Assembly: GCA_019239975.1 (NCBI GenBank)
Contig: JAFAZE010000159.1
Coordinates: 1-44,948 of the forward strand
DNA from: Streptosporangiaceae bacterium
GTDB lineage: Bacteria; Actinomycetota; Actinomycetes; Streptosporangiales; Streptosporangiaceae
DNA length: 44,948 bases
Reading direction: 5' to 3'
Of the stretch, positions 1 through 7,466 are shown one piece after another. The translations under genes were made by a program, and so were the position numbers. Below the pieces are notes generated by a model, which was not told the origin of the DNA, searched no databases, and saw only the letters and a program-made list of their open reading frames with translations. Position 1 is the first letter of the stretch, and each line of letters starts with the position of its first letter.

Positions 1-1479
1 GGAGGCGGTGGCGGCCAGGTCGCGGGCGGCGCCGGGGTCGAGCAGGCCGAACCCGGCGGCGTCGCCGGGGGCTGCGCCGGTGCCCAGGAGGGTGGCCAGC
101 GGGACGGTGACGTTGATCAGCGCGGCGAGCGGGGGCCGGGCCGGGGCGCGGGCGGCGCCGGATCCGGGCGGGGTGGCGGGGGCGGGCCGGGGGCCGGTGC
201 TGCCACCCCCGGTGCCGCCGTCCCCGGTGCCGCCGCCGTCCCCGGTGCTGCCGGTATCCCTGGCGCTGCGGTGATCGCCGGTTTCGCCGTTCCCGCCGCC
301 GGTGCCGCCGTCCTCGCTGGGCTCGCTGGGCCCGGGGTTCTCACCGGCCGGGGCGCGGCCACCCGCCGGGTTTGTGCCGGGCGTGCCGGGCGTGGCGGGC
401 GTGTCTGGAGTGCCCGAGGTGCCGGGGGTGCCGCCGTCACCGGGGGTGCCGGGGACGCCGCCGGTGGTGGCGGCGGCGGGCTGCTGGCCACCGGGGACAT
501 CCAGGCGGTCCCGGGCATCGCGTTCTTGCAGCAGGTCCAAAAACGCCCGGGCACGCAGCTCGGTGACCGTGCCCGCCATCCCCGCGGCCCGGTAACCCAC
601 CGCCCGGGCCTTCACATTCGCCCACGACGCCAGCGTCTCACCCACCGGCAGGTCCCGGCCGGAAAGCCCCGCCGTCCCCGCCTCCTCCCGGAAACACATC
701 ACCCGCGCGTTCTTGCCCGCCGCCTCCTTACGGCGGCGGGCGGCGTCTGGGTCCAGCATCGTCACCAGCCGGGCGGCGGCATGCCGCAGCCGCCCGTAAG
801 TCAGGTCCGCCGCCGACACCGCGAGCACCTGGTCGGCTTCGGCGGCATGCTCATCCGACAGGTACCCGGTTGCCTCAGCGATGATCTTCACGCGGTACCC
901 GTCGATTCTCCCCGCGCGCAGCGCGGCGAAGGTGGCGGGCAGCCGGTGGGTGACGGTGTGGGCGTAGCTGAGCTGCTCGGCGGCGGCCAGCGGGGTCAGC
1001 TTCAGCTCCGGGGCCAGCTCATCCCCCGCGAACTCACTCAGCACCTGCCCGGCCACCACGCCTGCCGGGTCCCCGGTGCGGCGGCGGGTAGCGAACTCCG
1101 CCGCCGCCGACAGCTCCAGCCAGGTACCCAGGGACGCCAGACGGCGGGCCGCCCCGGCCAGGCCCAGCACCTGGTTGTCGGTGAGCTGGCCCAGCTCCGT
1201 GCACGCCGCCTCGGCCAGGGCGGCCAGCGCCGCCCCGGGCGCCATCGTGTCGGCGGCACCGCCCTGGGCGAACCCGGCGGTATCGGCGGCGGCCGGGTCG
1301 CTGACCTCGGCCAGGTGAATGGTCACCCCCTGCACCGGCTCCTCATCCGGCGGGGCCTCGATCAGCCCGTCATCGTCATCGGCGCCGCTTCCGCTGTCCC
1401 AGGGGACGTTCCCCGCGCCGGATCCGGGCAGCGGCTGTTCGCCCTCCTGCCCGTGGCCGGGAAACGGATCCGGGGACAT
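1..1479 (-). CDS. DUF222 (13E12 repeat) protein, probable HNH endonuclease, C-terminus beyond window
   Basis: An open frame of 493 codons starts at ATG 1479 and runs off the left edge without a stop. AGGAG lies 7 bases before the ATG, which fixes the start. Residues about 70-310 look like the DUF222 domain of actinobacterial 13E12 proteins. A linker of about 120 residues, rich in Gly, Pro and Thr, follows (about 326-450). The last visible residues, GFGLLDPGAARDLAA, resemble the segment these proteins carry before their C-terminal HNH nuclease domain. That HNH domain would lie outside the window, so nuclease function is inferred from the family. Such genes are usually multicopy and of unclear biological role. 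The complementary strand carries long open frames here, but they are low-complexity shadows. The call of DUF222 is firm; nuclease activity is not shown. Confidence 0.85.
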   Translation of the reverse strand, partial: MSPDPFPGHGQEGEQPLPGSGAGNVPWDSGSGADDDDGLIEAPPDEEPVQGVTIHLAEVSDPAAADTAGFAQGGAADTMAPGAALAALAEAACTELGQLTDNQVLGLAGAARRLASLGTWLELSAAAEFATRRRTGDPAGVVAGQVLSEFAGDELAPELKLTPLAAAEQLSYAHTVTHRLPATFAALRAGRIDGYRVKIIAEATGYLSDEHAAEADQVLAVSAADLTYGRLRHAAARLVTMLDPDAARRRKEAAGKNARVMCFREEAGTAGLSGRDLPVGETLASWANVKARAVGYRAAGMAGTVTELRARAFLDLLQERDARDRLDVPGGQQPAAATTGGVPGTPGDGGTPGTSGTPDTPATPGTPGTNPAGGRAPAGENPGPSEPSEDGGTGGGNGETGDHRSARDTGSTGDGGGTGDGGTGGGSTGPRPAPATPPGSGAARAPARPPLAALINVTVPLATLLGTGAAPGDAAGFGLLDPGAARDLAATAS

Positions 1480-1530
1480 TGATCGCTCCTGAGTTCGCGA
1501 TGGCGGCCCTGAATGCGGCTAACTATGAAA

Positions 1531-1559
1531 ATAGTATCAGTCACGCGAATTGATGACAA
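1531..1559 (-). promoter_or_regulatory. Sigma70-like promoter for the DUF222 gene
   Basis: On the minus strand TTGTCA (1559-1554) is followed after exactly 17 bases by TACTAT (1536-1531). It sits in an AT-rich patch that stands out from the GC-rich surroundings, and would give a leader of about 45 bases before the ATG at 1479. Confidence 0.5.
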
Positions 1560-1618
1560 CCTACGGAGATGCTTTTTTCAAGATCTTTTTTCGAGCGCTG
1601 CAAAGAAAGTGGCCAGAG

Positions 1619-1654
1619 GCAAACCCTCAGGCCTTTGACGGCCTGAGGGTTTGC
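1619..1654 (-). terminator. Intrinsic-type hairpin downstream of the VOC gene
   Basis: A perfect 15-bp inverted repeat (arms 1619-1633 and 1640-1654, six-base loop) lies 9 bases past the VOC stop codon. There is no clear U tract on either strand, as is common for actinobacterial hairpin terminators. Confidence 0.7.
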
Positions 1655-1663
1655 GAGGGCTTG

Positions 1664-2068
1664 TCAGCCTGGCTGGGCGGGTGTTCCGGGTTCCTGGTAG
1701 CAGCTGAGCTGGTTGCCGTCTGGGTCGTGGAAGTTGAAGTAGCTGATGACGCCGGGAACGGTGTGGGTGTCGCCGAGTTGCAGGCCTAGCTTTTCCAGCC
1801 GGTGCCGTTCGGCGGCGAGGTCAGCCACTCCGATGCGCAGGGTCCAGTTGCCGCCGACGGCCTGGTCCTCGTCGAGCTGGATCCATGTCCCGGCGATTTC
1901 GAATTCCCGGATGCCGGGCACGGGCTCGATGTCTGGGGGTTTGCCGAGGAGTTGCTCATACCAGCGGCTGGCTGCCTCCACGTTGCTGACGGGGATGCCG
2001 ATCGTGACGCTCACTGCAGGCACGCCGCAATAGTCGCACACTTCCCGTGGGGTCCAGAGAGCGCACAT
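1664..2068 (-). CDS. VOC (glyoxalase/bleomycin resistance) superfamily protein
   Basis: A single VOC domain. The beta strand VSVTIGIPVSNVEAASRWYE opens the fold, and YFNFHDPDGNQLSCYQE near the C-terminus is the typical closing metal-site strand with its glutamate. These small dimeric proteins bind a divalent metal or a hydrophobic ligand; the substrate cannot be read from the sequence. The ATG at 2068 adds about 15 residues (with CDYC) before the fold. GTG codons at 2023 or 2014 would fit the usual VOC N-terminus better, but none has a good ribosome site. A perfect hairpin follows the stop. It is flanked by the DUF222 gene and a dead LCP gene, so context gives no hint of role. Confidence 0.8.
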   Translation of the reverse strand: MCALWTPREVCDYCGVPAVSVTIGIPVSNVEAASRWYEQLLGKPPDIEPVPGIREFEIAGTWIQLDEDQAVGGNWTLRIGVADLAAERHRLEKLGLQLGDTHTVPGVISYFNFHDPDGNQLSCYQEPGTPAQPG

Positions 2069-2123
2069 TCCTGCAACGGCTGAATCGCACGAGAGGTATC
2101 ACCGAACGTTTGGTGCGAAAGCG

Positions 2124-2540
2124 TCAGGTGCCGGAATGGGGGCTGGGGAGGCCGGAACAGATGTTTTCGCCGCCGCTGCGGGTCTGCGCGCCGGCGCCTG
2201 AGGCGGGTGCCCCTCCCGGAGCCCGCGCGGGAGCTTCCAGTGGATCTCCTGGCGGGCTGCGCCAGTCGTGAATGCCGGGCCGCGGCACGCACACCTCGAC
2301 GCCGTCGAGCGCGTCGGTCATCGCGTGAAAGCCGTTGAAGTCGATCCTGACGAAGTGGTCGATCCGGATCCCGGACATCTCCTCGGCCGTCACCACCGCG
2401 CATACCGGGCCGCCGAGGTCCCTGGTCTGCGAACCGAGCGCGAGGATGTTCAGCACGCCGAGCGCGGAAGGCCGTCACCGCCAGCGTCAGCGCGGACGCC
2501 GCCGCCGCGCCGCCGCCAGGCCGGCCAATCCATTGGCCGG
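2124..2540 (-). pseudogene. LytR-CpsA-Psr (LCP) family remnant, multiply disrupted
   Basis: An LCP phosphotransferase would attach glycopolymers to peptidoglycan from a membrane anchor. Here an Ala-rich hydrophobic stretch with LTLAVTAF (about 2466-2500) resembles the membrane anchor but is in a different frame from what follows. From 2456 down comes LNILALGSQTRD, the first LCP strand. It jumps straight to GPVCAVVTAEEMSG and RIDHFVRIDFNGFHAMTDALDGVEVCVP, so roughly 100 residues between the strands are missing. After VCVPRP the frame turns into unrelated Pro/Gly-rich sequence with no LCP C-terminal half. Anchor frameshift, internal deletion and lost C-terminus together make this a pseudogene; missing lengths are judged from the family and are approximate. 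Confidence 0.75.
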
Positions 2541-2637
2541 GCGTCCGTTTAGAACGGGGATCGTCAGGCACGCTATCTTGGTAGCCGCCTTCGCCGGGCC
2601 TTCCGTCGCAGGCCAGATCCCTAAGTGAGGGCACTGG

Positions 2638-3315
2638 GTGCAGTATCAGCTTTCGCGCGCCATTGCCGGCCCGTTCCTGCACGTGCTCGCGCGCCCGAAG
2701 ATCACCGGCAAGGAGCACGTGCCCGCCTCCGGTGGCGCGATCCTGGCCTCCAACCACCTGTCGGTGGTCGATTCCATCTACCTCCCGCTGATGCTCGACC
2801 GGCCGGTCACGTTCCCCGCCAAGGCTGAGTACTTCAGCGCGCGCGGGCCGGTGGCCCGGCTGTGGGCGGCGTACCTGCGGGCCACGAACCAGCTGCGGAT
2901 AGACCGGGACGGCGGGCGAGCCGCGCAGGCCACGCTGGAGGCGGCGCTGGCGCTGTTGCGCGACGGCCGGCTGTTCGGCTTCTACCCGGAGGGAACCCGG
3001 TCGCCGGACGGGCGCCTGTACCGGGGCCGGTCGGGTATCGGCTGGCTGGCGCTCAACTCGGGCGTCCCGGTCATCCCGGTGGCCATGATCGGCACCAGGA
3101 AGGTGCTTCCGCCGGGGCATATGGTGCCGAGGCCCGGCCGGATCGAGGTGCGGATAGGCAAGCCGCTCACGTTCGCGGACCTGGCCGGCGAGGCCCCGGC
3201 GAAGGCGCGCCGGGCGGTCGCCGACCAGGTGATGCAGGCCATCCAGGCGCTGTCCGGGCAGGAGTACGTGCCGATGTACGCGTCGGACCGCAAGGCCCAG
3301 CTGGCCGGGGACTGA
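2638..3315 (+). CDS. plsC: 1-acyl-sn-glycerol-3-phosphate acyltransferase (PlsC family)
   Basis: A 225-residue LPLAT/PlsC-family enzyme, predicted to acylate lysophosphatidic acid (or a related lysolipid) at the inner face of the membrane. The catalytic motif is NHLSVVDS (His40, Asp45), and the acceptor motif is FYPEGTRS (115-122) followed by GRSGIGWLAL. VPVIPVAMIGT is the conserved third block. The length fits the family. Start is GTG 2638, with GAGG about 8 bases upstream. The gene stands alone between a dead LCP gene and a dead VOC gene. Exact acyl donor and acceptor are not determined. Confidence 0.9.
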   Translation: MQYQLSRAIAGPFLHVLARPKITGKEHVPASGGAILASNHLSVVDSIYLPLMLDRPVTFPAKAEYFSARGPVARLWAAYLRATNQLRIDRDGGRAAQATLEAALALLRDGRLFGFYPEGTRSPDGRLYRGRSGIGWLALNSGVPVIPVAMIGTRKVLPPGHMVPRPGRIEVRIGKPLTFADLAGEAPAKARRAVADQVMQAIQALSGQEYVPMYASDRKAQLAGD

Positions 3316-3390
3316 GAAGAGTCTGCACGGATAGGGCGCCGGCCGCTGACACCCCGGCGGCAGACGCCTCTCACCACGTGGAGAGATGCC

Positions 3391-3474
3391 GTGAGCTCTG
3401 CCATCTGCAACATCACGTTCGACTGTGCCGATCCGCCGGCGCTGGACGCCGCCCTGGCGGCGGAAACTCCGAAT
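3391..3474 (+). pseudogene. N-terminal remnant of a VOC-family gene
   Basis: GGAGAG and a GTG at 3391 begin a good VOC N-terminus (SSAICNITFDCADPPAL), as in proteins that continue with AFWAAALGW. After about 28 codons the sequence loses all VOC similarity and runs into the repeat and transposase debris that follows. It is a truncated gene that kept its start and ribosome site. Confidence 0.6.
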
Positions 3475-3541
3475 AGGCGCGGCTCCCGGACTGGCCTGAT
3501 CTGCGGGGCTCCGGAATGTCATGAAGTGGAACAGGCGCAGG

Positions 3542-3583
3542 TCCGTGATCACCGGAGTTCTCTGCGCTCCGTGATCACGGGAG
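3542..3583 (+). repeat. Two direct copies of a palindrome-cored 16-mer
   Basis: TCCGTGATCACCGGAG (3542-3557) and TCCGTGATCACGGGAG (3568-3583) are 26 bases apart, each centred on the palindrome GTGATCAC. They sit between a truncated VOC gene and a transposase remnant. They could be a former operator pair or part of a mobile element; nothing further can be said. Confidence 0.5.
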
Positions 3584-3642
3584 TCCTCGTGCCTGCCATG
3601 CCATCATGGCTGCTGGAGCCCCGTGGGGCCAGTTCGCCGCGC

Positions 3643-3810
3643 TGCCGCCCGGTCTATGACTCCTCGCACCCGCTGGGCTGCCACAAGCCGCGGACAGGCG
3701 ACCGGATCATCTTCGGGGAAACTCATCCAGATCCTGCGGTTCGGCTGTTCCTGTGCGCCGATCGCCGGCTGCACCTGCGCAGCCACCACACTCCTTAGCC
3801 GGCTGCGGCG
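3643..3810 (+). mobile_element. IS5-type transposase remnant (N-terminal piece, frameshifted)
   Basis: One frame gives HPLGCHKPRTGDRIIFG and the next frame continues with GKLIQILRFGCSCAPIAGCTCAATTL. Joined, these match the N-terminal helical region of Streptomyces-type IS5 transposases (HPLGCHRPR ... FDKLIQVLRFGCSY). A frameshift lies near 3716, no catalytic DDE part remains, and the SDR gene end follows directly. No terminal repeats were found. Confidence 0.6.
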
Positions 3811-3832
3811 ATCTCCGCGGCAGGGGCGGTGG

Positions 3833-4594
3833 CTACCAGGGGATGACGCCGTAGCCGCCGGTGCCTCCGGCGGTCCAGATGTAGCCCCAGTGGATGCCGG
3901 TCGGTCCGTCGTCCGGCAGGGTCGCGAGGTACACGCTCGGCTCCGCGCCTTCGGCGGCCGGGCGGAAGCCGCGGTGGTCGTTGAAATCCGTGGCGGTGAA
4001 CCCGGGGTTGGCCGCGTTGACCTTGACCGGGGTGTCCCGCAGTTCCTTGGCGTACATGGCGGTGATCATGTTGAGCGCGGCCTTGGACGACGGGTACTGC
4101 ACAGACGCCGGCATCTGGCGGAGCGGGTGGGCGGGATCGCTCTGCGCGGTGATCGAGCCGACCTCGCTGGACACGTTGACGATTCGCGCGGCTGGCGCCC
4201 GGCGCAGCAGTGGCAGCATCGCGTTGGTCACCGCGACCACGCCGAAGACGTTGATCTCATACACCGCCCGCATGTCCTCCAGCGACGTCTGGCTCGGCGG
4301 GTAGCCCCGGCGGGCGACGCTCGCGGTGCCCGCGTTGTTGACCAGAACGTCTAGGCGGCCGTACTCCGCCTCGATCCATTCGGCCGCCTGCTGGATGGAC
4401 TTGGCGTCGGTGACGTCGAGATGGACGAAGCGGGCGTCGGCGCCGTCGTCACGCAGGGCCTGCTCCGCCTCGCGGCCGCGCTCGATGTCACGCGCGCCGA
4501 CCAGTACGGTCATGTCCTGGGAGCCGAGCTGACGTGCGGTCTCGTATCCGATTCCCTTGTTGGCCCCGGTGATGAGGGCGATCTTCGATGTCAT
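3833..4594 (-). CDS. Short-chain dehydrogenase/reductase (SDR) family oxidoreductase
   Basis: A classical 253-residue SDR. The NAD(P) motif is TGANKGIG (9-16), LDVTD at 59-63 contacts the adenine, NNAG is at 86-89, and the catalytic set is Asn114, Ser142/143, Tyr167 and Lys171 (YPSSK). The final part (PGFTATDFND) is typical of carbonyl reductase-like members. Start is ATG 4594; longer in-frame extensions upstream look non-coding. The gene is divergent from the broken XRE/MmyB regulator at 4697. That pairing is common in actinobacteria, where the regulator usually controls the SDR, so this gene may now be constitutively expressed. Substrate unknown. Confidence 0.9.
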   Translation of the reverse strand: MTSKIALITGANKGIGYETARQLGSQDMTVLVGARDIERGREAEQALRDDGADARFVHLDVTDAKSIQQAAEWIEAEYGRLDVLVNNAGTASVARRGYPPSQTSLEDMRAVYEINVFGVVAVTNAMLPLLRRAPAARIVNVSSEVGSITAQSDPAHPLRQMPASVQYPSSKAALNMITAMYAKELRDTPVKVNAANPGFTATDFNDHRGFRPAAEGAEPSVYLATLPDDGPTGIHWGYIWTAGGTGGYGVIPW

Positions 4595-4696
4595 GCCTGT
4601 CACGCTACTGTGACCGTCCCGGAGCCGGGAGAGACCGGCGGAGCCTGGGACTGGCGATACCACCCTGCCGGCTCCGGTGTGCGGCAAGGTAGAAAC

Positions 4697-5343
4697 ATGA
4701 CTACGTTGAACCGGGACGGGCTGGCGGCGTTCCTGCGGGCCAGGCGCGCCCGGGTGTCCCCGCGAGACGCCGGGCTGCCCGAGGTGGGCCGGCGGCGGAC
4801 GCCAGGGCTGCGCCGTCAGGAGGTGGCCCAGCTCGCCGGGATGTCCTGGACAGCATGCCGGCCACGCCGGCCTACGTGGTCGACGCCGCGTACAACGTCC
4901 TGGCCTGGAACCCGCTCGCCGTCCACTTCATCGGTAACCTGGCCGGGCACGCGGACCGGAACATGATCCGCTGGACGTTCCGGCGGTCACCGGCCGACGT
5001 CATGTGGGACGACGAGCATTTCCTGCGCTTCACCAGGTCCGCGGTCGCCGACCTGCGGGCCAACTACGCCCGCTACCCAGGGGATCCCGAGATCGACAGC
5101 CTGGTCAGCGAGATGCTCGCGCTTTCCCCGCAGTTCGCGGAGATGTGGTTCGAGTACGAGGTGGAGGTCCGCGGGCCGATGCTCAAGCGCGTCAGTCACC
5201 CACAGGCCGGGCCGCTGGAGTTCGAGTGCCAGGTCCTGCACATCGCCGAGACCGGCCAGCGCCTCATCGCCTACTGCGCCGCTCCCGGTTCGCCGACAGA
5301 ATCAGCGTTCATCCAGCTGGCCGCCCACACGGCGCGCAGCTGA
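4697..5343 (+). pseudogene. XRE-family regulator with MmyB ligand-binding domain, internal deletion plus frameshift
   Basis: ATG 4697 starts a normal helix-turn-helix N-terminus (LRARRARVSPRDAGLP ... TPGLRRQEVAQLAGMS). At about 4845 the sequence jumps to the start of the MmyB-like domain (DSMPATPAYVVDAAYNVLAWN) in a different reading frame, and this continues intact to the stop at 5343. The rest of the HTH and the linker, roughly 50-60 residues judged by family, are missing. Translation from ATG 4697 would end at 4966 after about 90 residues. The MmyB half could be made only by internal initiation at ATG 4855. It is divergent from the SDR gene, its probable former target. Confidence 0.8.
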
Positions 5344-5406
5344 CCCAAAGACAGCAGAAGCGCCAGAAACACGCTGGCGGTGTCGAAGGGCGCGTTGCCC
5401 AGATAT

Positions 5407-6642
5407 TCAGATGGCCCAGAGCGCCTGGGTGGGGGACAAACGGGCGGCGCGGATGGCCGGAAGCAGGCCCGCGGCGGCGCCGATGAGGACGGCGGCGCCG
5501 AGACCGCCGGCCCAGGCCTCGGGAGGGATGACGATCATCCAGCCCTTGCTGTGGGCGTAGATGGCGGTGGCGGCGGAGCCGGCCGCGACGCCGGCGGCGC
5601 CCCCGGCCAGGGCGAGCAGGATGGCCTCGGACAGGAACTGGGTGCGGATCTGGCCTTTCGTGGCGCCCAGCGCCCGGCGCAGGCCGATTTCGGAGCGGCG
5701 CTCGAGGACCGAGATGACCATGATATTGGCCACGCCGACGGCGCCGACCAGCAGCGCGATGGCGCCCAGGCCGAGGAACAGGGTGTCGAAGGCGCCGGCG
5801 GCCGCGGCCTGCGCGGTGAGCGCGGCCGACGGCTGGGAGACGTTGACCTGGGTCGGGTTTTCCGGGTTGGCCTGGGCGGCGAGCAGGCTGTCGACGGCGG
5901 CGACCCGGCTGTCCTGGGCGCGCAGGTAGATCTCTGAGGGATGGCCGTCGAAACCGAGGTATTTCTCGGCGGCGGGGAAGCCCACCAGGATGGCGGAGTC
6001 GATCTCGGGGGCCAGGGTGGCGGGGCTGAGGATGCCGACGGCGTAGAACCACTGGCCGCCGACCCAGATCCGCATTCCGGGCCAGATCCGGTCGATGCCC
6101 AGCCGCTGGGCGGCGGCGTAGCCGAGCACGGCCACCGGCTCCCGGGCGGTGGCGGCGTTGAGGTAGCTGCCCTGCGCGACGCTGGTGCCCACGACGGCGG
6201 GAAGGCCGAGGCTGGCCGCGGCGACGGTCAGCGCGTTGGTGTTGATCGAGGGGATCAGCGGGTTCCGGTAGGCGTTGACGTTGCTGACGCTGCCCGTGTA
6301 CTGCACGCCGGTGACGCCGGGCAGGCTGGCGATCATGCCGGGGGCGGCTTCGGGGAGCTCGGCGGCGCCGCCGGTGAAGTTCTGCCCGTTGGTGACGGTG
6401 AGCAGATTGGTGCCCAGCTTGCCGATCTCGGCGAGCAGCCCGGCCTGCGAGGAGCGGGCCAGGCCCAGCACCGCCACGATGGCGGCGACCCCGATCGCGA
6501 TGCCCAGCGCCGACAGCGACGCGCGCAGCCTGCGGGTGCGCAGCCCGACCGCGGCCAGGGCCGCCAGGTCACCGGGGCCCAGCCGGGCCGGAACCGGGGC
6601 CCGGGCCGGGGCCGCGGGCGGCGGGGCGGATGTGATCGTCAT
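5407..6642 (-). CDS. ABC transporter permease, MacB/FtsX type (module 1)
   Basis: A 411-residue permease with one N-terminal membrane helix (about 43-63, LGIAIGVAAIVAVLGLA), a large extracytoplasmic MacB-type core, and three C-terminal helices (about 288-312, 340-362 and 378-400). The motif NIMVISVLERRSEIGLRRALGA after the second helix is the FtsX-family coupling region. MacB-like systems do not pump across a channel but use mechanotransmission, and in Gram-positives they often serve antimicrobial peptide resistance or lipoprotein handling. Last gene of the operon; its start lies 29 bases after the ATPase stop. It is paralogous to the permease at 26475, with closely matching segments such as NAATAR and GIDR. 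Confidence 0.93.
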   Translation of the reverse strand: MTITSAPPPAAPARAPVPARLGPGDLAALAAVGLRTRRLRASLSALGIAIGVAAIVAVLGLARSSQAGLLAEIGKLGTNLLTVTNGQNFTGGAAELPEAAPGMIASLPGVTGVQYTGSVSNVNAYRNPLIPSINTNALTVAAASLGLPAVVGTSVAQGSYLNAATAREPVAVLGYAAAQRLGIDRIWPGMRIWVGGQWFYAVGILSPATLAPEIDSAILVGFPAAEKYLGFDGHPSEIYLRAQDSRVAAVDSLLAAQANPENPTQVNVSQPSAALTAQAAAAGAFDTLFLGLGAIALLVGAVGVANIMVISVLERRSEIGLRRALGATKGQIRTQFLSEAILLALAGGAAGVAAGSAATAIYAHSKGWMIVIPPEAWAGGLGAAVLIGAAAGLLPAIRAARLSPTQALWAI

Positions 6643-6671
6643 GGTTTCCTTCCTGCGCGAGCCGGGTCAGG

Positions 6672-7466
6672 TCAGCCATCCGCCGCGGTTGCCGTCCGCG
6701 GCGCGGGCGGGGTGGGAGTGGGGGCGGTGTCCTCTACCACGCGGCCGTCGAGCATCTCGATCCGCCGCCGCATCCGGGCCGCGATGGCCTGATCGTGCGT
6801 GATCACGATGATCGTGGTGCCCTGTGTGTTGAGCTCCTCCAGCAGGGCCAGCAGCGACGCGCCGGTGCCCGAGTCCAGGTTCCCGGTCGGCTCATCGGCC
6901 AGCACCACCGGCGGGCGGCCCACGATCGCCCTGGCCACCGCGACCCGCTGCCGCTGGCCGCCCGACAGCTGGGTGGGCCGTGCGCCGGCCCGGCCGGCCA
7001 GGCCGACCCGCTCCAGCGCCGCGGCGGCCAGCCGGCGGCGCTCGGCGCGGCGCACCCCGGCGTACAGCAGCCCGTCGGCCACGTTGCCCAGCACACTTTG
7101 GTGCTCGGCGAGGAAGAACTGCTGGAACACGAACCCGATCCGGGTGGCCCGCAGCGCCGCCAGCTCCCGGTCCCTCATCCGCGCGGCGTCCAGCCCGGTG
7201 ATCTTCACGATCCCGGTGCTGGGCCTGTCCAGGATGCCCATCAGGTGCAGCAGCGTGCTCTTACCCGAACCCGAGGGGCCGACCACCGCCATCAGCTCCC
7301 CGGCGGCCACGGCAAGGCTCACCCCGGCCAGCGCCTGCACCGGCGGCGACCCCGGGTATGTCTTGGTCACCCGCTCCAGCTCCAGCACCGGGGGCGCGGG
7401 CCACGTCCCCGCCCCGCCGCCGGGCACCATCCCCGGGACCGGGACCGTCTCGGCGCCGCCGGTCAT
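6672..7466 (-). CDS. ABC transporter ATP-binding protein, MacB/LolD type (module 1)
   Basis: A 264-residue ATPase. Walker A GPSGSGKST begins at 63, the Q loop is in FVFQQFFLAEH, the signature is LSGGQRQR, Walker B is VVLADEPTGNLD, and the switch His is in ITHD. The motif set and length place it with LolD/MacB ATPases that pair with FtsX-type permeases. The N-terminal 25 residues are Pro/Gly-rich and precede the fold. The ATG overlaps the adaptor stop by 4 bases (ATGA), giving translational coupling; the permease follows. Confidence 0.95.
   Translation of the reverse strand: MTGGAETVPVPGMVPGGGAGTWPAPPVLELERVTKTYPGSPPVQALAGVSLAVAAGELMAVVGPSGSGKSTLLHLMGILDRPSTGIVKITGLDAARMRDRELAALRATRIGFVFQQFFLAEHQSVLGNVADGLLYAGVRRAERRRLAAAALERVGLAGRAGARPTQLSGGQRQRVAVARAIVGRPPVVLADEPTGNLDSGTGASLLALLEELNTQGTTIIVITHDQAIAARMRRRIEMLDGRVVEDTAPTPTPPAPRTATAADG

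Noticed and set aside
271..1482. Long plus-strand frame of about 400 codons over the left end
   Set aside because: It is the shadow of the DUF222 gene; its residues are Arg/Gly-rich without domains, whereas the minus frame gives a clear DUF222 protein with a promoter and ribosome site.
2011..3552. Minus-strand frame of 513 codons opposite plsC
   Set aside because: It crosses several genes and has Arg/Pro/His-biased composition. Only a short Ala-rich piece looks like an LCP anchor, which is used in the pseudogene call.
3542..3583. Paired GTGATCAC repeats as CRISPR-like
   Set aside because: Only two copies with a 10-base gap between them, too few and too close for a CRISPR array.
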